A stretch of 64,000 bases of DNA, from NCBI GenBank assembly GCA_021850325.1, contig JAJZMF010000024.1, positions 1 to 64,000 of the forward strand. Reading direction: 5' to 3'. Under the pieces are notes generated by a model. It worked only from the letters and a program-made list of their open reading frames with translations. It was not told where the DNA came from and did not search any database. The translations under genes and the position numbers were made by a program. The DNA is from Actinomycetes bacterium. Its GTDB lineage: Bacteria; Actinomycetota; Acidimicrobiia; Acidimicrobiales; Palsa-688. Positions 7,437-15,851 of the stretch are shown here, piece after piece. Every line of letters begins with the position of its first letter. Position 1 is the first letter of the stretch.

Positions 7437-8729
7437 TTGAATCAGGCGGCAGCCCGCTCCCGTGGCGCGTTGGTCCTACGCCACAGGGATTTCCGTCGCC
7501 TTTGGGGTGGCGGGAGCGTAAGCGAGATCGGCTCGCAGGTCAGCCTGCTCGCGATCCCGCTCGTCGCAGTGCGAGCGCTCCATGCGACGACGTTCCAAGT
7601 CGGCTTGCTGGCGGCATCTTCGACGCTGGCCTTTGTCCTTGTCGGGCTGCCGGCCGGAGCCATCATCGACCGCGTCCGGCGACGGCGAGCGATGATCGCC
7701 GCTGATCTGGGCCGGATGGCGGCGTTCGGCTCGGTCCCCGTTGTCTACGCGCTCGGGCACCTGGGTCTCCCCCAGTTGTACTGCGTCACTTTCGTTGCGG
7801 GCGTGCTCACCGTCGTCTTCGACGTTGGTTACCAGTCCTATCTGCCTTCGCTCGTCGGGCTGGACCATGTCGTCGCGGGCAACGCTGAGCTCACCGCCAG
7901 CAGCCAGGTCGCGCAGGTCGTCGGGCCGAGCCTCGCCGGGGCCCTCGTCCAGGCCATCGGCGGGCCGTACGCCGTGGTGGTGGACGCCATGAGTTTTCTG
8001 TGGTCCGGGGTTGCCATCGGCACCATCCGAGCGGCTGAGAGGCCCCCCGCCCCGCGGGAGGTCCCCCTCGTCGCGGACCTGCTCGAGGGCCTACGGCTTG
8101 TCTTCGCGCATCCCGTATTACGGGCACTGGCGGCGACGACCGCCACCGCCAACCTGTTCGGCGCGATCACGACCGCGGTCGAGGTGCCCTTCCTCGTACG
8201 CTCTGTCCACGCGTCCCCAGGTGCCATAGGTCTCCTCTTTGCAGCGGTCGGGGTCGGTGGGCTGCTCGGCGCTGCCGCAGCCTCGCGGACCGCCGAGCAA
8301 CTTGGAGGCGCCCGCGCTGCCAGAGCTGGGATCTACCTTGGCGCCGGTGGGCTACTTGTCCCGCTCACCGGGCCCGGCCTCGGCCTGTTCCTGTTCGCAA
8401 CGGGCTACTCCATCTGTGCTTTTGGCACCGTCGTCTACAACGTCAACCAGGTGAGCTTCCGCCAGCGGCTCTGCCCCGAGCACCTGCTCGGCCGGATGAA
8501 CGCGACGATGCGTTTTGCCTCCTGGGGTGTCCTCCCGCTCGGCGCCGTCATCGGCGGTGGCATCGCGAGCGCTGTCGGGCTACGGGCCGTACTGTGGTTG
8601 GCAGCCGGTGGACGGGTGTCGGCGGCGGTATGGCTGCTAGCCTCACCCGTACGGTCGATGCGCCACTTCCCCGACGTGAGCGGGGTAGCCCGCTCGGGGT
8701 TGTCGCGACCGAATGCCGCTCGGGGTTGA
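7437..8729 (+). CDS. MFS transporter (drug efflux type)
   Basis: This 430-residue protein has 12 predicted hydrophobic segments and an MFS_3/enterobactin-exporter-like pattern: FRRLWGGGSVSEIGSQVSLLAIPLVAV at the N terminus and the cytoplasmic loop GAIIDRVRRRRAMIAADLGR (motif A). No ATG fits the start; a TTG at 7437 is the most likely, with FRRLWG homology beginning 18 residues later. Its position divergent from an ArsR-like regulator suggests inducible export of a toxic or signalling compound. Confidence 0.85.
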   Translation: MNQAAARSRGALVLRHRDFRRLWGGGSVSEIGSQVSLLAIPLVAVRALHATTFQVGLLAASSTLAFVLVGLPAGAIIDRVRRRRAMIAADLGRMAAFGSVPVVYALGHLGLPQLYCVTFVAGVLTVVFDVGYQSYLPSLVGLDHVVAGNAELTASSQVAQVVGPSLAGALVQAIGGPYAVVVDAMSFLWSGVAIGTIRAAERPPAPREVPLVADLLEGLRLVFAHPVLRALAATTATANLFGAITTAVEVPFLVRSVHASPGAIGLLFAAVGVGGLLGAAAASRTAEQLGGARAARAGIYLGAGGLLVPLTGPGLGLFLFATGYSICAFGTVVYNVNQVSFRQRLCPEHLLGRMNATMRFASWGVLPLGAVIGGGIASAVGLRAVLWLAAGGRVSAAVWLLASPVRSMRHFPDVSGVARSGLSRPNAARG

Positions 8730-8961
8730 GCCCTGACTAACCTGCGCCCGAGATGTGCGATCAGGCGCCTCTCTTCATGCGCCCGGGAGCTGGTGGACGG
8801 GCGCAGTCTGCTCCGGAGGTCAGGACGGGAGCGCCTGCTCGCGCTCCTCCAGGGGGCACCGGTCGGAAGTGCACCGGGCGGCGGTCCTCGGTAGCGACTG
8901 CGCGGAGAGCGGCCAGCGTGCGTCGGTCTCGCCCTCGCCCGTCCTCATGCCGATCCGCCCG

Positions 8962-9465
8962 TCAGGCAGCGAGGAGTTGGACGAGCTTGCCGAGCTGCTC
9001 GGACCAACCCTGCTCCGCCCCGGCCAGAGCATCGGCAGGCGGTAGTGGCTCGAAGAAGGACTGTCGTACGGTGAGCGCCGTGCCCCCATCCCGGCCTTCA
9101 AAAGTCACCTCGATGAGCGTTGCGAAGATCTCGCCCTGCTCGTGGTTGACGGCCCGGCCGCTCATGACCAGGCGGTGCGGCCGATCGATCTCGTAGTACT
9201 CGCCAGCCATATGGTGGGAGAACTGGGCATCGGTGGGGATGGAGCCCGGCCATTGCATGGCGAGGCGGTACCTCCCGCCTATGCGTAGGTCCACCTCGGC
9301 GGCGGGGCACGTGAAGCCGTTGGGCCACCACCATTTCTGCAACTGGTCCGGATCGGTGAAGGCGTCGAAGACCCGGTCGGGCGGGGACTGCAGGACGCGC
9401 TGGACGACGAGCTGCTTGGTCGGGTTCGCCGATCGGACGTCAACGGTGGCATGGATCTCAGTCAT
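8962..9465 (-). CDS. SRPBCC (AHSA1-like) domain protein
   Basis: The 167-residue protein shows the SRPBCC helix-grip pattern: VVQRVLQSPPDRVFDAFTDPDQLQKWWWP, then GGRYRLAMQ, then VTFEGRDGGTALTVRQSF and a final long helix. AHSA1-type proteins are predicted ligand-binding or chaperone-cofactor-like proteins. The start is the ATG at 9465, which overlaps the end of the upstream ArsR gene by eight bases. ArsR/SRPBCC operons are very common in actinobacteria. The 230 bases after its stop hold no gene I can support. Confidence 0.85.
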   Translation of the reverse strand: MTEIHATVDVRSANPTKQLVVQRVLQSPPDRVFDAFTDPDQLQKWWWPNGFTCPAAEVDLRIGGRYRLAMQWPGSIPTDAQFSHHMAGEYYEIDRPHRLVMSGRAVNHEQGEIFATLIEVTFEGRDGGTALTVRQSFFEPLPPADALAGAEQGWSEQLGKLVQLLAA

Positions 9466-9811
9466 TGGGGCACTCCTCGGGCGTTGGTGCGGTTTGAGCA
9501 GCAAGATGGGCCTCGAGGCGGTCGAGGCGGTCGGACCAATCGGTACGGGCGCGCCGTAGCCAGTCGTCGACTGGGGCGAGGCCTTCGAGCTGGAGCCTCG
9601 CCGGGCGGCGCTGGCCAGCGTGGGCCCGGGCGATGAGGCCGGCCCGCTCCAGCACCTTTAGGTGCTTGGTGATGGCGGGTTGTGTCAGTGCAGAGGCCTC
9701 GGCGAGCTCGACCACGCCGGCTTCACCGGCAGCCAGCCGCTCCAGGATCGCCCGACGGGTGGGGTCGGCGAGGGCGGCGAACGCCCTACTGACCACGTCC
9801 CCAGCAACCAT
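9458..9811 (-). CDS. ArsR family transcriptional regulator
   Basis: This is a compact winged-helix protein of about 117 residues: AFAALADPTRRAILERLAAGE, then VVELAEASALTQPAITKHLKVLERAGLI, then a basic wing GQRRPARLQLE. The usual metal-binding cysteines are absent, as is normal for the SRPBCC-linked subgroup. It may start at the ATG at 9811 or a TTG at 9817. A perfect palindrome just upstream is a likely autoregulatory site. Confidence 0.88.
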   Translation of the reverse strand: MVAGDVVSRAFAALADPTRRAILERLAAGEAGVVELAEASALTQPAITKHLKVLERAGLIARAHAGQRRPARLQLEGLAPVDDWLRRARTDWSDRLDRLEAHLAAQTAPTPEECPND

Positions 9812-9819
9812 TACCAATA

Positions 9820-9831
9820 GGTTATATAACC
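9820..9831. promoter_or_regulatory. Palindromic operator candidate for ArsR/SRPBCC operon
   Basis: GGTTATATAACC is a perfect 12-bp palindrome 8 bases upstream of the ArsR start codon at 9811. On the coding strand it contains TATAAC, a plausible -10, so binding here would block transcription. AT-rich palindromes over the -10 are typical ArsR sites. Confidence 0.6.
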
Positions 9832-9990
9832 ACCTGGTGAGATGTCAAGTTGTCCCAGTACTCCTCGGCCGTTCGCGCCCGGCGTCCCGCTGAGGGGACG
9901 CTGGGCACCGGGTTGCTGATGGCGGTGGTGCCGGTCCTGTACACGTGCCTTTCGGGCTCGATCCAGCCGTTGCTTGAGCATCATTCGTGA

Positions 9991-10046
9991 CATACGTGGT
10001 CTAACTAACGACATACCACTTGAGTCAAGTGGTCTATGGTGGTATG
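9991..10046 (+). promoter_or_regulatory. DasR-like operator region of the GH4 operon
   Basis: ACCACTTGAGTCAAGTGGT (10015-10033) is a perfect palindrome around one central base. TGGTCTA, half of the DasR-type site TGGTCTAGACCA, occurs at 9997-10003 and 10030-10036, exactly 33 bp (three helical turns) apart. CATACCAC (10012-10019) and GTGGTATG (10039-10046) form a further inverted pair that reaches into the start codon. A TATGGT hexamer lies at 10035-10040. This layered arrangement directly upstream of a HutC-type regulator gene is best read as its own operator. Confidence 0.6.
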
Positions 10047-10904
10047 GTAAGCGACGTGGACAGGTCACTCAACCAGCCAGCGCAAGGAGCGTCGGCCGCT
10101 TGGCCGAAGTTCATGCAGGTCGCGACGGTTCTGGCCGGTCAGATCGAGCAAGGGCAGCTGACGGGGCGCCTGCCGACCGAGCGTGACCTGTGCGACCGCT
10201 TTACCGTCAGCCGCGTCACCTTGCGGCGGGCTCTGTCGACTCTCGCAGAGAGCGGCCAGATCAGGGCATCGTGGGGCAGGGGGTGGTACGTCGTACGGGA
10301 GCCTCTGAGCGAGCCGCCCAATGCCCTGTTGAGCTTCAGCGAGCTTGCACAAGGACGCGGTCTCGTACCGAGCACGAGGCTGCTGAAGGTCGGCTCGGTC
10401 CCCGCAAGCCTGGACGAGGCCGGTCTTCTGCACGTCGCGCCGGGTTCCCGTCTTGTAGTGCTCGAGCGCCTGCGTTACCTGGACGCCGTCCCGGCAGTCC
10501 TCCAACGCAGCCATTTGGCAGCTTCGCGGATCGAAGGCCTCGAGGAAGCGCTCAGCGCGGTCGACTTGACAGAGCTGTCCCTCTACCGGTTCCTGGAGGA
10601 GCGCTGGGGCCTGGTGGCGGCCAGGGCGGACTATGTCGTGGAGGCCCGCCCCGCGAGCGAGACCGATGCCGAGCTGCTGGACGTCGCACCTGGGTCGCCG
10701 CTCTTGCAGGCGACGCAGATCACTTTCGACCACGAGGGCAACCCGTTCGAGCGCCACTGGTCTTCCTACCCGGGGGACCGGTACCGCTTCGAGGCGAGCC
10801 TTGTGCGCCCACCCCGCTCGCCGGTGCCGGCCACGCCCACCGGTGCCGCCGGCCTGTCACTGCCCGCAACCAGGGCGCCACAAGGCGACGGCGGCGAGCG
10901 ATGA
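10044..10904 (+). CDS. GntR/HutC family regulator of the GH4 sugar operon
   Basis: The protein has about 286 residues. A GntR winged helix lies at about 20-90 (VLAGQIEQGQLTGRLPTERDL, VSRVTLRRALSTLAESG, GRGWYVV) and a UTRA ligand domain at about 100-250 (LLKVGSVPASLDEAGLLHVAPG, RLRYLDAVPAVLQRSHLA). UTRA regulators sense phosphorylated sugars or amino sugars. It is the first gene before the GH4, kinase and SIS genes, and DasR-like half-sites surround its start. A GTG at 10056 is an alternative start. Confidence 0.85.
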   Translation: MVSDVDRSLNQPAQGASAAWPKFMQVATVLAGQIEQGQLTGRLPTERDLCDRFTVSRVTLRRALSTLAESGQIRASWGRGWYVVREPLSEPPNALLSFSELAQGRGLVPSTRLLKVGSVPASLDEAGLLHVAPGSRLVVLERLRYLDAVPAVLQRSHLAASRIEGLEEALSAVDLTELSLYRFLEERWGLVAARADYVVEARPASETDAELLDVAPGSPLLQATQITFDHEGNPFERHWSSYPGDRYRFEASLVRPPRSPVPATPTGAAGLSLPATRAPQGDGGER

Positions 10905-10995
10905 GCTCCGGGCTAAGCCCACAGGACGCGGTGCGGCAGCAGCCCCAACGCCCCGCACGCGCCGTGAGCCTCATACAAAAGGAGAAGAGTCACAC

Positions 10996-12294
10996 ATGGC
11001 ATCCCTGAAGCTGGCGTACGTGGGTGGCGGGTCGACACGTGCCCCGGGCACAGTCGCTTCACTTCTGGAAAGGGCAGACGGTTTTGCCGGTTCAGAAGTC
11101 GTACTGATCGACCTGGACGAGGACCGTCTGGCGCTCGTGCGCCGCTTTGCCGAACAGCTGGCCAAGGCCAAGGGAGCCTCGGTGCGGTTCAGCTCCACTA
11201 CGGACCGACGGGCGGGCTTGGCCGACTGCGATGCCGTGCTCACTGCCTTTCGTCCCGGTGGGTTCCAGGCGCGTGCCTTCGACGAACGGATCCCCCTGAA
11301 GCATGACGTAATAGGCCAGGAGACACAGGGCCCCGGCGGTTTTTTCATGGCGCTGCGCTCGGTGCACATCATGAGAGCGATCTGCAGCGATATCGAGGAA
11401 GTCTGTCCTGCCGCCAGGATCTTCAACTACACCAACCCGGTCAATATCGTCTCACAGGCGGTGGCCACCAATTCAGGAGTCCCGATCATGTCGTTCTGTG
11501 AGGGGCCGATCGTCTTCCCCCGTTTCCTGGCCGAAGCGGCGGGGTTGGACCCCGAAGAGCTCGATGTCACCATGGTCGGTGTCAACCACAACTGCTGGAG
11601 CGTCCGGCACGAGTACAAGGGCATGGACCTGATCGCCGTCATCAAAGAACGCTACGAAGACCGGATGAGCGACCCTCGGCTCAGTAAGCTCCAGCGCCGC
11701 ATGCTCCGCTTGGCGACCATGATGGAGGCGGTCCCGTCCGAGTACTTCCAGTACTACTACTTCGGTGCGGAGATCCTGCGCGAGCTGAAAGCCAAGCCGA
11801 CGACCCGCTCCGAGGACATCCTGGCAAAGGTGCCCGATTACTGGCAGCACTACCGGCAGCAGGCGGAGTCGGACCACCCAGAGCTCGACCCCAAGCGCTC
11901 GCGCGGCGGGATCCATGAACTGGAGCTGGCCCTCGATGCCATGGACGCCTTCTACAACGACAAGGGATCGGTGCTGCCGGTCAACATCATGAACACAGGC
12001 GGGGTCGCGGCCGGCTTCGATGAGAGCGTCGTCGTGGAGCTGCCGTGCCGGGTCGACAAGAGCGGCTTCACACCGGTCCCTCAGCCGGCCCTGAAGCCGG
12101 CCGTACGCGGTCTGGTGGAGATGCTGGCCGAGTACCAGGTGGCAGCAGCTGAGGCCGCCTGGTCCGGTGACCGCAAGAGCGCCATCAGGGCGCTGGTAGC
12201 CAATCCGCTCGTGGGTTCGGTTGCCAAGGGTGAAGCCCTCTACGATGAGATGGCGCACGCTCTTGCCGATTACCTACCAGAACGGCTCCGGTGA
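10996..12294 (+). CDS. Glycoside hydrolase family 4 enzyme
   Basis: The 432-residue protein has the NAD-binding GGGSTRAPGT near its start, then IGQETQGPGGFF (106-117), NYTNPV (144-149), the metal-site cysteine in CEGP (168-171) and NHN (197-199). GH4 enzymes cleave alpha- or beta-glycosides, often 6-phosphorylated, by transient oxidation at C3 with NAD+ and Mn2+. The CEGP form differs from the CN-P of classical 6-phospho-beta-glucosidases and the CHS/CHG of MelA-type enzymes as I know them, so specificity is open. An AAAGGAG ribosome site precedes the ATG. The stop overlaps the kinase start by four bases. Confidence 0.88.
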   Translation: MASLKLAYVGGGSTRAPGTVASLLERADGFAGSEVVLIDLDEDRLALVRRFAEQLAKAKGASVRFSSTTDRRAGLADCDAVLTAFRPGGFQARAFDERIPLKHDVIGQETQGPGGFFMALRSVHIMRAICSDIEEVCPAARIFNYTNPVNIVSQAVATNSGVPIMSFCEGPIVFPRFLAEAAGLDPEELDVTMVGVNHNCWSVRHEYKGMDLIAVIKERYEDRMSDPRLSKLQRRMLRLATMMEAVPSEYFQYYYFGAEILRELKAKPTTRSEDILAKVPDYWQHYRQQAESDHPELDPKRSRGGIHELELALDAMDAFYNDKGSVLPVNIMNTGGVAAGFDESVVVELPCRVDKSGFTPVPQPALKPAVRGLVEMLAEYQVAAAEAAWSGDRKSAIRALVANPLVGSVAKGEALYDEMAHALADYLPERLR

Positions 12295-13361
12295 CAGTCG
12301 AGCTCGTAGTGGGGGTCGATGGTGGCAATACCAAGACGGTGGCCGCCGTCGCCACTACCGAAGGTGAGGTCCTGGGGACGGCCCTCGGGAAGTGCAGCGA
12401 CATCTACGGGGCGGCTTCAGCCGCAGATGCGCTCGGTGAGCTTGTCGGCGTGGTTAGCAGGGCGTTGGCCGCGGCCGGGGTGCGGCCCTCTGATGTAGCA
12501 GGCACCGTGGGAAGCCTGGCTGGCGCGGACTGGCCCGAGGACCACGAGCTCTACCGTTGCGAGCTGTCGGGGCGTGCGGGGCTTTCCGGGGTAGTGAAGG
12601 TGGTCAATGACGGTCTTGGCCCAGTGCGGTTGGCCCACCGCAGCGGCACCGGTGTCGCCCTCGTCCTCGGCACGGGCTCAGCACTGGGTGCCCGTGGGCC
12701 GTCAGGTGCCATCTGGCATGGCAGCTTCTGGTTGCCGGTCGGAGCTAGCGCTTGGCTGGGCCGTGAGGCACTGTCGGCCGTCAACCGGGCCGCACTGGGG
12801 ATCGGGCCACCGACGTCACTCACCCCGGCACTGCTCGCTCTGGTCGGCACCGAGAGCGAGGAGGCGCTGCTCCATGCGCTGACAAGGCGCGACCTTTCGT
12901 CCGAGCACGAGGGCTGGGAACGGGCAGCCGGCACGTGCCTCCTGGATGCCGACGCCGGCGGTGACCCTGTCGCCCGGGATGTGATCGCCACGTACGCTGC
13001 GCGGCTCGCCCCGTACGTCAGCATCGCGGCGCGCAAGGTCGGCCTTGGGCCGGAAGCCCACGTTGTGCTGACCGGTGGCCTCCTCCGGCACCGGGCCTCC
13101 TCGCTGCAGACGAGCCTCGTCGAGCATGTCACCGCTCTCTTGCCCGGTGCGCAAGTGGCCAGGTCCGATGCTGCTCCCGTAGCCGGTGCGCTGCTGGAGG
13201 CCATGGCACTTGTCGGCACCGAGGTCACCGACGACCTGATGGGCGCAGTGGTGGGTGCGAGCCATCTGCTTGCCCTCGGGAACAGCTACGAAGGTGCAAG
13301 CCGAGTGGCACCGTGCACAACGGCGGGCCCATCCCCGTCCCAGTCCCCGGTCCTCAATTGA
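12291..13361 (+). CDS. BadF/BadG-type sugar kinase (N-acetylglucosamine kinase-like)
   Basis: The 356-residue protein has the ASKHA-fold phosphate-1 motif VGVDGGNTKT (about 7-16), NDG at the catalytic aspartate position, a phosphate-2 motif VALVLGTGSALGAR and an adenosine motif VVLTGGLL. The BadF/BadG family includes eukaryotic-type N-acetylglucosamine kinases. It lies between a GH4 glycosidase and a SIS protein and therefore probably phosphorylates the released (amino) sugar. It starts with GTG within the GH4 stop. The last 35 residues are a low-complexity tail. Confidence 0.85.
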   Translation: MTVELVVGVDGGNTKTVAAVATTEGEVLGTALGKCSDIYGAASAADALGELVGVVSRALAAAGVRPSDVAGTVGSLAGADWPEDHELYRCELSGRAGLSGVVKVVNDGLGPVRLAHRSGTGVALVLGTGSALGARGPSGAIWHGSFWLPVGASAWLGREALSAVNRAALGIGPPTSLTPALLALVGTESEEALLHALTRRDLSSEHEGWERAAGTCLLDADAGGDPVARDVIATYAARLAPYVSIAARKVGLGPEAHVVLTGGLLRHRASSLQTSLVEHVTALLPGAQVARSDAAPVAGALLEAMALVGTEVTDDLMGAVVGASHLLALGNSYEGASRVAPCTTAGPSPSQSPVLN

Positions 13362-13393
13362 AAGACAGCATCAAAGGAGCCATGGAGAGCCCA

Positions 13394-14434
13394 ATGGACC
13401 AACATCTGAAGTACCCGCGCCCGCCTGGGGGTGCGCCGTCGGGTCTCTGGGAGGATGTTCTGGAGATCCCCCTCGCACTGGAGGCGACCGTACGCGAGAG
13501 GGCCGGCATCGACACCGCCGTGGAGCTGGTCTCCCGCCGCGCTCCAGAGCGACTGGTGGTGAGCGGCAACGGTGCCGCCTACTACGTTGCCCAGGTCCTG
13601 TGGTTGGCCTCAATGATGACTGCCCGGCCCTGTGTGGAAGTCGTGGCCGTACCGTCCGGCCTCCTCGCCAAGGGCCGGTTCGCCTGGCGGCCCGGTGACA
13701 TGTTCGTAGCGGTCTCGTCTTCGGGGGAGTTCCGCGACCTGGTCGAGGCCATTGGCGCCGGAGCTCCCCAGCCGTACATCGCGGTTACCTCGTCACCCAC
13801 CTCGAGCGTCGGGAGGAATGCCGCGGTGGTGGCAGGCTTCAAGGTGCTCGGTCAGCGTGCCATCACTCACAGCCAGGTCTTCTGCGGGGGCGTGGCGACG
13901 GTGCTGTCGATCTGGGCTGGCCTCAGCGACGACCACGGACTGTCGGACCTGGTCGAGGAGCTACCGACGCTCGCACGGGCGGCAGTGTCCGATGCATCGC
14001 AATGGAGCGCTGATGTCCTCGGGACATTGACGGACCTACCGCGCTCTGCCGTCACCTGCGCCACTGGTGCCGGCTGGGCGGCAGCAATGGAGGCCGCCCT
14101 GTTGCTGAAGGAGGTGGCACGTGTCCCGACCGAGGGCTGCGAGACACGTGAGGCCGCGACGTCGGGCATGTACGCTCTGGGACCGGGCGACCTGGCGTTC
14201 ACCCTGCCGTCGTCGTCGCGGGACCTGCTACTGGCTGAAGCTGAGGAGATATTCACGAGGACCGGGGCGACCGTACTGCGTGCCCCGGCACTGCGCACGG
14301 CTCTGGACGAGCGGGTGATGGGGGTGGCGACGTTCCCTGCTGCTGCCGCCCTGGCTATCACACTGGCCCGGCTCGGTAGTTGCGATCCCGACGAACCCAG
14401 TTGGGCGACGACGTACTACCAGACTGCTCGCTGA
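13394..14434 (+). CDS. SIS domain protein (sugar isomerase/deaminase-like)
   Basis: The protein has about 346 residues and two SIS subdomains. The first has VSGNGAAYYVAQVLWLASM, the sugar-phosphate binding serines in VAVSSSGEFRDLVEAI, and VTSSPTSSVGRNAAVV. The second has CATGAGWAAAMEAALLLKEV. The layout matches the isomerase half of GlmS and AgaS-like aldose-ketose isomerases/deaminases. It would convert an amino-sugar phosphate made by the preceding kinase. GGAGAG six bases upstream supports the ATG at 13394; ATG at 13382, behind AAAGGAG, is the alternative. Confidence 0.82.
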   Translation: MDQHLKYPRPPGGAPSGLWEDVLEIPLALEATVRERAGIDTAVELVSRRAPERLVVSGNGAAYYVAQVLWLASMMTARPCVEVVAVPSGLLAKGRFAWRPGDMFVAVSSSGEFRDLVEAIGAGAPQPYIAVTSSPTSSVGRNAAVVAGFKVLGQRAITHSQVFCGGVATVLSIWAGLSDDHGLSDLVEELPTLARAAVSDASQWSADVLGTLTDLPRSAVTCATGAGWAAAMEAALLLKEVARVPTEGCETREAATSGMYALGPGDLAFTLPSSSRDLLLAEAEEIFTRTGATVLRAPALRTALDERVMGVATFPAAAALAITLARLGSCDPDEPSWATTYYQTAR

Positions 14435-14534
14435 CTTTGCGTGGGCAGCTTGGGGGGGTGCTCCACCATGGGCCCGTCCGGGCCTCGGGGTGTGCACAAG
14501 TAGAGGCTCACAAGCACAATAAGGAGGGACAATC

Positions 14535-15851
14535 ATGAAACACCGACGGCATGTCCTGCCGCTGGCCGTTGTGGCCACTCTGGCCCTGCCACCAGCCGGC
14601 GCAATGGCCCAGGGCTCTTCCCGGCACCTGCCGGCGCAGGGACAGCACATCACTCTCACCGAGCTCGACTGGAACCCGACCGGGCCCGACAGCACGTTCT
14701 TCAACGAGGTCAACAAGGCCTTCGAGCAGCAGCACCCAGGCGTGACGGTACAGCGCACGGCCATCTCGTTCAATGCGGACGTCAGCACGATCCGGCTGCG
14801 CGCTGCGTCGCCCTCGGCGCCGTGCATAATCGGCGCCAACGAAGGTTGGTCCGGGGTGGGCGCCTTGGCGAAGGACAACCTCCTCGTGCCTTTGAACAAG
14901 TACGCCCAGCAGTACCACTGGTTCACCAGGTACCCGACTGCCGTACTCGCGCAACAGATGGTGTCCGCCAACGGGAAGGAGCTCGGCACGGGCACGCTGT
15001 ACGAGATGGCCACAGTGCTCGCAGGCCCTCAGAGCATCTACTACAACAAACAGCTCCTCTCGCAGCTCCACCTCGCGGTACCTTCCACGCTCGCACAGCT
15101 CGAGCACGACATGGCCGTCGCCAAGGCGCACGGCATCGTGCCCATGGAGCTGGGACTGCAGGACCAAGTGCAGATAACGGTGCCCCTGTACCAGGTACTC
15201 GACGCGGTCACACCCGCCAAGCAGCTGTCGAACTTCGTTTATGGTATCGGCAAGCCCACGGTGGCTTCGATAGGCATGACCAAGGCCGCGGGTGTGATCC
15301 AGACCTGGGCCAAAGACGGCTATTTCCCCAAGGACGAGCTGGGGATCAGCTCCAGTCAGGCCCAGAACAACTTCTTTGCCGGCCAGGGACTGTTCTTCCC
15401 CGCCTGGCCGGGTTACTCGGGCACTGCTGCGCAGGACGCCCGGACGGGTGTGTTCGCGCTGGACGGGCCGAACGGGAGAGCCGAGGACCAGGACAACTCG
15501 AACCAGCCGCTCGGCATCACCCGCAGCTGCAAGTACGTCTCGCTTGCTGCTCAGTACCTCAACTACGTCTCGGGGCCGGCCGCTGGTCGGGTGGCAGTGC
15601 ACTTGGGCCTCGTACCGCAGATCTCGGTCCAGGGCAGCTCGGCCGGGGGGGACCTGCTGTTCCGCAGTGAGCTGGGCCTTGCCAACCGGGTCGCGGCCAG
15701 CAACGGGTACGTCCCGTACTTCGACCTGAGCACGTTGACCATGCTGACCACCCTGGAAAGAGCCGGACAGTCCCTGGTCGCCGGGCGTATGACGCCGCAG
15801 GCGTTCACTGCCGCACTGCAGTCGGACTACAGTGCCTTCCACGGCTCCTGA
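14535..15851 (+). CDS. Sugar ABC transporter substrate-binding protein
   Basis: The 438-residue protein has a cleavable signal peptide (basic start, hydrophobic stretch, then AMAQ near residue 26) and no lipobox cysteine. It has family-1 solute-binding features: FNEVNKAFEQQHPGVTVQ, a mid-protein QSIYYNKQLL, and FFAGQGLFFPAWPGYSG. A strong AAGGAGGGA site precedes the ATG. It should deliver an oligosaccharide to the two permeases that follow. A free, non-lipidated binding protein is uncommon in Gram-positive bacteria, so it may be held by other means. Confidence 0.85.
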   Translation: MKHRRHVLPLAVVATLALPPAGAMAQGSSRHLPAQGQHITLTELDWNPTGPDSTFFNEVNKAFEQQHPGVTVQRTAISFNADVSTIRLRAASPSAPCIIGANEGWSGVGALAKDNLLVPLNKYAQQYHWFTRYPTAVLAQQMVSANGKELGTGTLYEMATVLAGPQSIYYNKQLLSQLHLAVPSTLAQLEHDMAVAKAHGIVPMELGLQDQVQITVPLYQVLDAVTPAKQLSNFVYGIGKPTVASIGMTKAAGVIQTWAKDGYFPKDELGISSSQAQNNFFAGQGLFFPAWPGYSGTAAQDARTGVFALDGPNGRAEDQDNSNQPLGITRSCKYVSLAAQYLNYVSGPAAGRVAVHLGLVPQISVQGSSAGGDLLFRSELGLANRVAASNGYVPYFDLSTLTMLTTLERAGQSLVAGRMTPQAFTAALQSDYSAFHGS

